Assembly (NCBI RefSeq): GCF_040954835.1
Contig: NC_090716.1
Span: 8,448,775-8,512,774 of the forward strand
DNA length: 64,000 nucleotides
Direction of reading: 5' to 3'
Source: Lepisosteus oculatus
Lineage: Eukaryota; Chordata; Actinopteri; Semionotiformes; Lepisosteidae
Under the pieces are notes generated by a model. It was not told where the DNA came from. It searched no databases and worked only from the letters and a program-made list of their open reading frames with translations. Numbering within the stretch: position 1 is the first letter of the stretch; every line of letters starts with the position of its first letter. Positions 27,101 to 39,100 of this stretch are shown here, piece by piece. A program made the translations under genes and the position numbers.

Positions 27101-30100
27101 CAGAATGAGGAAAAACTACTGTCTTACTTAACCAGAGGTTTGCATTAAAAGAAGCACTGCTTATTTAGAAGGATCAGAGAAAGCAAACCTTTTTTAGCTC
27201 TCCAAGCAATAGCAATTCAAAGATCGGTCTTGCACGCTGATTGATTTAAGGGTGGCTTCAAACACCATGTTCATCTCTACAGTGAGCTGGCAAAAACATG
27301 TAGAATTCCAGCAAGAGTAAGACACTCAGTGACCAAAAAGCACAGAACCTTTACTGTTAACAATTGTGAGTGGTGCACAACTGGCTAAGCATCTAATGCA
27401 TTACATGGGGTGTAAAAAATCAGGAACATCATCAGCAGCATTGACCTCTTGAGCTTCGCTAAATGCGGAAAGATCTGGGACATTACCCGAAAATCCACTA
27501 TCGGGATTTATCCAACTATTTATGGTCCTTTGTTGTAGTGGAATAAAGCAGTTGGTTTAAAAAGTGCATTTCAGGAAAAGCTATGCAAAACTCACACAGA
27601 CTATACATTCATAAAAGATAAGACAGTTGTTGGAATTAAGACTGGGGGGGGGGAGGCATGATGCTAATTCAGAAACTTAACTCTTTCACTGCATTCATTT
27701 CAGCCTGCACCCCACAAAAATCTGTTTAATTTCAGGTTCTGCCTTCTACTCTGCTCTTTTACACATTACTGTAACTGGAGAGCAAAGCCCTTGTAAGAGG
27801 TGACTAAAAGTTCTAAATATTACTCTGTGGTTTGTGTGATTTTGAATAGCCTCCAATTCCCATTCATAAGTAGACATTCTAACTGCATTATGAGAAGCCC
27901 TGCTTGATTTTAAAGAAATTGCAAAGCTGTTGTTGATCAATTTCCTCAAAATAAGCACCCCTCAAATGTTCTGAGATTAAAAGTGCAATGTAGTTGCATC
28001 TAGATCACTAATGGGTGAGGTGGTTTCTTTGTTTGAACCATGTTTTTCCTCCTTGTAAGAGCTCAAAGGAGAATGCCTCAGCAGATTTCCTAATGTTTTC
28101 AGGGCCTGCTGCAGGAACTGAGAGTTCTGCAGAGCAAAGTGGATGAACTGGAGGGAGAAAAATGCCAGTATGAAAAAAAACTGAAAGCAACAAAGGTGGG
28201 CATAAATGTGTCAATTGCTAACGAAGAGGGTATATCAGGGTTTTTATAGCAGTTTTCTTAATTTGGACATTTACAGTTGAAGGGGTAGTATTTTTAAAGA
28301 TTTCTGCCATTTTAAATAATCACCACAACACTCAACAACAACAACAAAAAAATCACATTTTGATATTAAAATTTCACAATTTCTTTTTTTTTTTAAACTA
28401 GAACTTCATATTTATTGGCTTTGCTCTTAGCTATATTGCTTGTAGGTTATGATGTTCCTTTCTTTTAGCTTACATGCCATCATTCTGACTCTCTTTCTTT
28501 CTAGCTTTCAATTTCTTATTCTCTCCATGTCTGTTACCAGTCCTTAATGACCAAGCTCTCTAGCCTGAAACTCACAGTTGAACACATGCAGGTAGAGAAA
28601 CAACACTGGGAGGACAAATGCAGAACTGCTCAGGTGCTTTTTCTTGCTCATCAGATTACTTGGGCAACTCTGATGTTTTGCTCTTAAGTATTGTGTTGGC
28701 TGTTTTGTGGTCTTTTTCCTTTCAATTTTAGTGTTTTGTCAGTGGAATCTCACTCATCCAATTCCAGACACAATGGAAATAAGTTTTGTTATTACAAGAA
28801 CTAGAGTGTTTTTGTTTTCCTGCTTGTAAAGAATACTTTGTGATTTTTTTAAAGTACTTAATGGTACTTAATTTCCTTCCTCACATAATCTACTAGTCAC
28901 TTGCCATGTTTAGGTTCTCAAATCATAATATTAAGTTGACAGGTTTCTTTAAAAAATCGTCCTTAAACAGAAAGAAAAACACACTTAAAAATTTCCATTT
29001 TGCAATGCGAGACTTTAATTTGGGAAAAAATGTATTTGTAAAAATTTTTTAGGAATCTCCTAGTTATTATTCTCCAAGTCATAGACATTCTTACGGAATT
29101 CATGGCTTATAAATATTTTATGTAAGTTTCCCTTACAAAAATGAGTCCAATGAAGAGTTCTTCGTTGATACAAAGGATCTCTAAGTTCTGCTGAAGGAAA
29201 GACATACTACCTTAAGTAATCAAGGCTAGTTTATGAATCCCTACTGGCTCCTTTTAGGAGGCTACTACCACTGGTATTTTTTCCAGGCAAACACCTTGTG
29301 GTCAGCAATAGACATAGGAAACAAAATTAATCAGTGCCTATTACTGATTTTACAAATATGTTTAAGTGTGCATTTGATTTTAGATATAATTGGTTAAGTG
29401 AGGTTCCTTATTATGCATGTACAGTATATAATTTTAACGGTACTTTGTTAATTACTTTTCCTCTCCTATGCATTAAGCAACCTAATTCCTTAATGATGAA
29501 ATCTTTGTCTACATTTATGTGCAGTGCTTGGACTGTGCACCTTCCTATTTATTCTGCATGACAATAGCGGGGATTTAAAAAAAACAATTTTTTAACTCCA
29601 GTTTTACTTCCACATGTGAACACTTTTTTGTTACAATACATGATTTTTTACTTAAAGCAAAACCTTACAATGTCCTTTTATTCTCCTTCCAACTTAAGAG
29701 CCCACAACTCCCCCCTCACACACACTCCCCTCCCTGAACCATAGAATGCAGTAAAGTTTTTTTAATTTCCATAGAATTACCCATAAAATACTGTTCTGCC
29801 ATGAAGAAGTTATGCTTTTCAGAAAGTATCCTTCTTTTTTAAAATGCATCTTCTAACATAACCTTTAAAGTAACACTTAAATGGTTAGAAACGTAGCACC
29901 AACCACTAAATTATCAATCACAGTAATTTTACAGGGCATAATAGGAAAACTTAAGTCTCTTCCCTGCCTTAAATAATATCCAGAACTTTTTACTACATGT
30001 AGAGAAGGTAAAATAATATTCATCTGTGTTACAGGCAGAAATAGCAGACCTTCAGCAGTTACTTGCTGCCAAAGATGCTGAAATCGAACGCCTGCAGAGT

Positions 30101-33100
30101 CAACTAATGTCACGAGTTCCAGTGTCAAATGACAATACAGAAAGAGGTAATGATAAAGCAAAATTTTTTTTAAATGCATGACCTTGAATGATTTTTTGCT
30201 AACAATCACATTAGACTTTTTAAAAGACCAAGGTACCACAGACAATCAAATCAATTTCAAATTTATATAACAAAGCACACGGTTTCATGACTGTAATTTC
30301 ACAGTTTGTTTATAAAATACAAATAGCTCCAACCATAGCTCTGTCCAACGGAACAGCAAATCTACTTTTAACAAGATTAGATTCAGTATTAAATCTTTTG
30401 TGAAAGAAAAACACAAGTGAAATAGAGCTCTGTGCTTTTCAGGTGTAATGTACAAATTACATCACACCTGAAAATCATTCTTAATATAACCAGCAAGTAT
30501 CCAACAACTTTTATTTGTTGGCGAACAGAAAGGTTATACTTTTCTGCTTCTTTGTAATAATAGGATACACATTAAGAAATTATTTCTACTAGAGATGAAA
30601 GAGATAAACATGTCAGTAATATTCATCTCAGACCTGGGAAGTGTCAGAGCCTGCAGCTACGCTAGACAAGTTGGAACCTGACACTTTACAGGAGTATACC
30701 TAAACAGACATCTTTCATTAGGTCACCTGGAGCCAGGCTTAGGGAGCATCTTATCCATCTCTGGTTTGCATGTTTATATAATTTGTTTGAGATCATTCCT
30801 AACGGTGACTTTTTCCATCCTCCTTCATTTTACTTCCTACAACGCTACCATCATAGAGGAGATGTATAGGAGAAGGCTGAAAGAAAAACGTAAGCCTTTA
30901 GATTCTCTTGTGGCCTTACTATGATGCTTACATCCCACCAAATCAACGGCTTTGTTACCGATGAACATCTGCCCTGCTTTTCACTGCAGCATCCAAGCTA
31001 TTCCAAAGTGCTGTTTCAGCTGCCTTACACATTTCTGCCTGCGTGAAGCAAACACATTTTCAGAAGAAGTGGGGGGCCGCAGTTATCTAATCCATAACTA
31101 GATATTTTAAGCCCAATGGAATTTTTTAACTACAATCTTGTGGTATTTGAAAGCAAAAGATACTCAACCTTTTGATGCAGACCAGACTTAGATTTGCTTC
31201 TGTTTTTAACTGTTGTCATGAATCTGAATGGCCCCACCACATCTGTTTGCTTCCATATATTTCCACTCTGTTTGCTTAGCTGTGACCACATCAACATTAT
31301 GGATCTTCTTAACCATTGCAATACATGACCAGTGGGAAGAGTCTGGACAATGCAACTTCATGAAAAGAGTGAGGTTGGCTTTTGAGATCCAGATATTTTA
31401 ATATAGACAGAAGAACATGGACCGAGATGAGATGTTCAATGAAAGATCTCAAATATTATTTAAAATACAGAATCTCCATGTCTTGCTAAAAATCATACTG
31501 CACCGCTTACTCTCCTAACTCTCCAATCTATTAAAGTAAAAGGAAGAAAAAAAACACTCCCTCCTTTTCCCTCATAACTGAAAACGCTTCTTCCCTTACC
31601 CTCAGGATATAAACTCTTGGCATTTAGACAACCCCTCAAAAATAATCAATAATTAAATGCATGAGTAATCTAAACAACAGAGACACATTTCCAATTCATA
31701 CGATTTAGTTTTAGACTAAAAAAAGCATTCATTAATTGATCCATTTTCTTTTAGATCAGGAACTACAACGACTGAAAATAGGCATGGATTCCTTGCTAAC
31801 AGCAAATGAAGAAAAGGTAAGTAAAATTTGGTACAGTTGCAACTGGTCTCAGAAATGTGACATATCTAAGTCTTGATAAGCTTTTCTTGTGGGTGTTGGT
31901 TTGGACATTGAAAACCTCAATAAGAAAACTCGATGTACATAGTTAGAACTAGTAATTTAAGCATCTGCTAAATTATTATTTTCACTAGTGGTCTACAGTA
32001 TGTGGATAATATATATATACAAATATTCATTTGAAAGACTTGAATTGAAAAATATCATCACCCATGTTAAGCTATTAAAAATAGAGTAAGCTTAGTTTTC
32101 ACACATCCACCAAATAGAATGGACATTTCTAAAAAACAACACCTTATACTGTATGCCAAGACAGTTTAGCATTAATACTTTAAAATTACAAAAAGAACCA
32201 TAAAAAATGTCAGGCATTTCTGCTCCAAAAAAAAGAATGTACCTATATGCACAAATACAGGACAAGATCCAGCCAACCATAAATTAAAAAAAAAAACAAC
32301 TCTATCACTTACTTCGGGAATTCTTCACCTCAGATCCAAGCCTTCTTGAAAAGTCACTTCTTATTATCTGTGTCCACTGGTGAGCACACACACAAAAATA
32401 CTCCCTTTTCGGCTGCAGGGCTCTTAATATTTGAAGGCCTGTTTTGTGCATCTTTATTTAGTAAAAAGTTTACCTTATATTCACTTTCATTCAAAGCAGG
32501 TTAAAGAACTGACTTGAGATCATGTGAATTCTTTAAGGTCAAATGTTATAATGCTAGAAAGAAATGAAATGATAGAATTTCTAAGATAGAAATGATAAGT
32601 AAAAACAGCTCCACTCTTCCTCCCACAGGCAACTGTGAGCAAAATCAACTACAAAGAAACACACCTGTAGTAACCTAAAGTGTTCATTAAGACTTTTGGT
32701 TATTAAGCAGAGGCAAACTAAAATCAGCTGCAAAGTTAAACACCAATCTTAGATATACATTAAGTCCTTGGTTAGTAAGCAAAGAGAAAAACTAACATAA
32801 ACTGCAAAATTAAACACACCTGTGGCTTCATTGAGTGTTAATTAAATTGGTATATTGGTTATTAAGCAAAGAGAAACTAATGCCTCAGAGTCCTCCATTA
32901 GCATCTAAACCTATCCAAGCAACACCTCAAGGTTTTATACAAACAATAAGTGGTTGGAACAGTTAGGGATTAAGGGGTTTCTGAAAGTTTGGGGAGCAAA
33001 TCCTTATGAGCTTGTCATTTGCAAGTCTCTGCTTTTTCCCATTGTTTTCAATCATCATGTTGCTTTCCATTAAAAATCTTAATAATTGCTGGCAAATTGA

Positions 33101-36100
33101 AAAGCATATACTGACAATCTTAAATATAGGAAATCCTCTTTCTTTTTTAGTTATTTTAACAAGGGAAATGTTACCATAGTTTCATAGTTATAGTTTATTA
33201 CAGGAAACTTTGCCACAGTATATGTATTGGAATATAATTGGTATGGATACTTAAATTGTGCTCGTTAAACTGGCTTTGCATGAATTTCACAAGTCTCCAG
33301 CTGAATGCAATTTTTACTGCTTCATAGCATGCTTTTGGATGAACTATTACATGTAAACAATTGGCAAATTTCAAATCACTTCTGATTTACACTGACAACA
33401 ATATATAGTCACTATAAGCAGTCACTGCTTAGCCACAATCATTTATTTTATGCACAGGAAAGACACAATGCATAACATAATAGCCGATTTTTTTTTCTCA
33501 GGGACACTTGCTAATAAACTACTGTAAATCATAAAAATCATTAAAAAGGAGAAACATGAAACTGTCTAATGCAAGGCACAAAGAAATTGAAAGAAACCTG
33601 CACATCCATTTGTCTTCAACAACTAGAATTGTTCATGTTTTCCAAAAAGAAATTTGGACAGTCTGTTTATAATTTGAAGAACTGAAAATAATTAGTACAC
33701 TCTTCGTGACACATCTGGCTTATTTTAATAGAATTGCTTCCAAAAGCAGTTGAATAAAAACATGTATGCAAACTTAAATGTGCTAGAAGTATTATTTTCT
33801 TGTGAATCACATTTAGTTACTTGAATTGATGTTAATACTTTATCATTCTTGTAACAATCATTTTTAAATCTTTGATCAGTTTCCAGTAAAACAAAACACA
33901 TTTAGTAACCAATCTAAAATGGTGATTTTTCAAGGTTTTTCATGCAGTATGCACCTGAAAGCAATTGTACAAATTTAAATGTGTACACAGGGTAACTCAA
34001 GTTTGGAAATTTTAGCTGCATTAAAAAAAAGGGAGCGAAGCTTTGAAACCCATTTATGATCATTTTTAAACCTGTTTTATGAGATCTGAAATCTGCACAT
34101 TGCTTTGCAGGACCGTCGTATAGAGGAGTTGACAATTCTTTTAAACCAATATAGAAAAAGAAAGGATGTCATGGCAGTAACGCAAGGTATCATTATCTCA
34201 TTCAAATATTACCTGTTTATCTCCACACTGACCAGTTAAAGGATGAAATATTAGTGCAATATATTTATCTGGATATATGTAGTCTTAAATCATGAAAAAT
34301 GTCTTTATACATTATATTCCAAAGAATTTTTGTATTATTGTACAGGACCTTGTATCTAAGAACAATTATACGTATTTCTTTATCTGCACAAGTATTAAGA
34401 AGTAAGAAACATACTTAAATACACCTGCATAATCAGAAAAACAAACTTTAAACTAAGAAGGGTTATACTTTAGTACCACTAGGTAACTGTGTGGGTTTTC
34501 GCAGGCTCGGGTGAAAGAATTCTGTCTGGCAGCAGTGAGGAAGAACTCAGTGGGAATATGAAAATTAGAAACCCAGCACATACGACTCACACAGAAAAGG
34601 CCAGATCAGAGGTGAGGCCCACACCCCTCTCCCATATTACTATTTCTGTAAGTATTATTTAAACTGTCTGGTGAACCAAGTCAATGTGATTTACTGTCGT
34701 TATTATCTTTCTTTACAGATGTCTTCCAGGGGCTCCTCACCAATTCTGGTTTCACCCTCATCAACACAAAAGGAGCTGGACACCAGGCAAGTACTGTATT
34801 GAAGTAAAGAGTGTAATTGCACAAAAAGGATAGCAGTGCTTAAGCAGCAGATTAGCTTGCTCTTAGTATAGAAAGGGTCAGATGCATGAAAGGACCAAGC
34901 CTGGTTTAAGAGTCCGGATACAGAGAGACTAATGAGTTGGAAGCATTGAGTGCTGCAGTAAAGAAGTGCAATGATATCAGTGAGGTTTTAAGAAATGTTT
35001 CACAGCAGTAATTAATTATTGCTTATAGACTGTTGATGAATATTTAATCCTGCAAGAAGTTGCAAAAATGAGGTGGGGGCTATGCACATTTAGCTTCTCA
35101 CATATTAAAATAAAATGTACTAAAGCTGCTGGCTATCTAACAAATTTTGTAATTTGTTAAGAACTTCAGAAACTAGGTTTATACTGTTGCACTCCACACA
35201 CCTCTAAAAGGCAGTATGGGAACAAAGATGTCCCCTGTCCTTGCCTGCTGTAACTGCAGCAAGAATGAGACATGCTCTTCAACAGCACAGAGTGATTCAT
35301 ATGTGAAAAGAAAAAGCATTTCATAGCCGCACTACCCTCTTCTAGTCAAGGAAAACCAAATTAGTAACAGGGACAGACGTGTCATTCACATCAGTATTGG
35401 GCTACTAAAAGATTACCTTGTTGCCTCTAACCCAGCGAAGCCATTCCATGCCTGCAGTGGTGAAACTATTATTTTCCCTGCATGTTCAAGCCTCTGGAGT
35501 TTGTGGAGTAGTATAGCAACAGTCACTGGCTTTTCCCAGTCTGTATTTTCTCATGTGTTAACAGTAACCAGCTGAACTTTATCGAGATGAACGCACAAAA
35601 TTATATTTTTCCTACAGGCTTGTTTGTCCTACAAACTTTGAAAGGGAAATTCTTTGTTATTTTTGGTTTTCCCTATGTAATGAGACCCAAAGCTTATTTT
35701 GACCATGTGTACAGATGTAGGAGACTCACTTGTTCTGTGACTGTGCAAGTTGTATATAATTCCAATTGAATCATCACATTGTTTTCACAAATCCCAGGTA
35801 GGCTCATCAAGGTTGAAAACAGTAACGTTCTCATGAAAGAAAAAACATCTTGAGACTTTTTGAACTAAAGGGGTCCAAAAATAGTTTACTATTTATGGTC
35901 TTTAGGATATTAATGTTTCATTATGGCTTAATGAGCAATTAAATCACATAATCCTCTTCTGTCAATTCTTCCTAAATACCTGGAGTTAATGTAAAGCATT
36001 GTTTTGTCTCTGTGTTTCCAGCTGCAAAAGTCTGTCTCCAGGGCCATTACTTTCCCCCAGTGAAGAGAGCTTTGAAAACGGACAGTGGCAAGTACTGAAA

Positions 36101-39100
36101 GTGTGATGGAGTGCTTTTGACTTGTTGTGATTTGGTTTAATTAATAGCAAGAAAAAAATGGCTTGGGCCCTGTCATTCTAATGTCTCTGGCCAGAATACA
36201 GAAGTCACCCTGGTTAATGCTGAGCAATGACTGCCATATCAGATTAAAATGAAAACCCTTCGTAAGGTAAAATCAACAGAGTAACTACTGCTGGCAGCTC
36301 TGAAATATCTGACAAAGCAGCAGCCAAAGTCTACGTAAAAAGATAGCTGTATTGCTCCCCCTTGGGCTTATCCTAAATGGAGGTTTTTTGTTTGACTGTA
36401 AGTGACTGAAGATGTTGCTAAATTCATATTATCCTGTGTACTATTCCTGTACAACAATTCTTGAAGATTTACTTAATTTTAATTTTAAACTTGTTTAATT
36501 AACAACTGATTAATTGTGAATTAGTTCAGGTGGGCAGCTGCGTCAGCATGCATAGTCTGCAAAAGAGCAAGTAATAGGTTTATTCCATGCTGAAAAAAGA
36601 AGAGAGAAAACACAACGTTTTGGCTGAGAAGCCAGGCTTAATTATGAATTATGCTTATAAATCACCAGAATGGAAATTGATTGGAATTAAAATTGATAAA
36701 TATATGGATGCTTTAAGCCTAAAGCATGTTTAATTTCAGTACAGGCGCTATTACAGACATGGGATTTGAGAAGATAAGTCCTTTCTCTCCAACTGAAAAA
36801 TAATACTGGCTATAAACACATATATATTTTAAATTAGCCTGATTAAGTATATTCGTGGATCAAAATGGATATTCATGATTTCATTATTTTTTTATTTTGT
36901 AACTTGTAACTTTTTTTATGTGCAATTTAAATTATTAGGCCTCAACAAAGGATGTTATCCAGCAGTTTAGAAGAATTGCAAAGTGGATCATTACAAAAGG
37001 TTGGACATTTTTGTAATGGTACAAATAAGTGTGAAAATGTTACATCAAACTAACCACCGCAATAATTTGCATTTTCAGTTTTCATCTTGCAGAATAACCA
37101 GTAATGGGAAGGGATTGCAGTAAAAGAAGTAGATCATTATTTCCTGCTGTTAACCTGTCACGCCCTTAAAATAATCTGTCTGTACACGGCTTCTAACTGG
37201 GGATAATTCTTGGTGTTTCTTCCACTCAAATAGCTCCATCTACTAACTAACATGTTGTCTAAGGCTTTATGAAATCTATAGAAAGGAGAATGGAGGTATA
37301 TGCATTAACATATTGAATCAACAGAAATGTAAAGTGCCTTTCAGCTTTGAAAAGAATCTTAACATCACGTAGTAGGTTTACAATTTGTAGTTGAATGGTG
37401 AATTATATTTTTTTCTGATCTAGGCCCTAGTTTTAAAAATCCATTCCAGCATTCAACAATTATTAACAGTTTAATTCAATTAATATTGTATTTATGGCTT
37501 ATAAAGCAAATCTTTATTTTGTGGCAAGTGGCTAACATGTATGTAAAGTGTTAATTATAATTTGTTTACACATTAACTGTATCTTTAAACGCTTGTTTTC
37601 ATCATTTTACTAACCATGTGTCTGTTCTCTTCATTACATGCACTGACTGTTCCTTCATTCCCACCCTTCCAACCCATAGCATGTAGTTGAGGAACCAGTA
37701 GAACCTGTTGTTTCAACAGAGGTACATTAATTGAATGATGTAATTTTCAGCTCAATGTTTAACCCTTCACCTGCTGAGTGCTCCCTCTTTCTTGCAATTA
37801 ATTTAAAACCACTTGAAGGATAGACGAAAGCATCTGTGTTGTACATGTATATAAATATCTAACAACAGAGTCAGCCATATACTGTATATGTTATGTATAA
37901 GTATATTTTCATTTTAATTTTTCAGGTGTCTTTTTGTACACTTTGGCAATTATTCATTCTCCTTTTGTAAAGAACGTTGTATTTTCCTGAGAGAATGATA
38001 CTGTAAGGTAATGCAAAATATTATATACTTTTAACTTCTATCTAACTTTTTTACAGAATCGACAACATTTAGAAAGTAACAAATACCAGACTTTACCAGG
38101 GAAGCTGTATCGTTCCAACCAAAATGGAGACAAAGAGAAATATATGTCATCAGATAGTCAGAAGTCAGAAGAGGATGCAGCAGGCAATGAATTCAACTTA
38201 AGTATGTCAAAATTAATTGAAATCTTTGAACAATACTTAGATGAATAATATCAAGAAAATGCAGAAATTCTTGTTTGGGTATTATTAGGTTTTAGCAGTA
38301 TTTAAAGGCACATCTTAATGTTCAACTATTCATTTTTTGGCTGTTGCTTTAACCCTAAGCGACTTTCATCTTTACCCATTTGCACAGCTGGGGCTTTTAC
38401 TGCAGCAATGTGTGTGAAGTATCCTGCTCAAAAGTGTACCAATATAGGTTTATCTGGGGCCAGAGCCTTAACCACTGTACAGCACAATGTTCAGAATCAT
38501 ATGTGTGTGCTTCAATCACAGATGTATTTTATAAGTACATAAAATTTAAGGAGCAGTGCTTCCATAAATAATAACGCTGATTTAACTGCATTAACATTTT
38601 CAAAAAGCAAATTAAGCTTTGATTTTACATTAAAATAACACATTGCTGTCCTATGTGGACTAAAGTATTTTCTTTTAAACTTTTCTTCCAATTTTATGTT
38701 AATGGCATTATCGTGTGTCAGCTTTTTCACCTTTTTGCTAGAAAAACTATTGTGTGCGTGATCACAATGTGAATATATACTATATATTTATATCCTTTAG
38801 AAAATGTCATCGTGTAAGTAATTCTGACACATAAAGTGCAGTACATCATCACATTTCAATTTTAAAAATTGTTCTAAATTACAGAATTTGACTTCTAAAT
38901 ACAGTACCAAAGATTATGACCTACATTCAAAACTGTGTAAATTTAAATGAAAACAGGCTGAAAAAAAAGCTGAAATCTTTTGACCTGTCTTATAAACTAC
39001 TGTAATTTTATTCCGAGTCTTTCTCTTGCCAGGGATTTGCATGGGTCTGTGTTCTCAATATTTGCTTTCCATTACTCCTTAATTTGCTAGTGTTTCTTCT

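Noticed and set aside
27646..27653. G-run as a possible G-quadruplex
   Set aside because: A single run without the other three G-tracts nearby.
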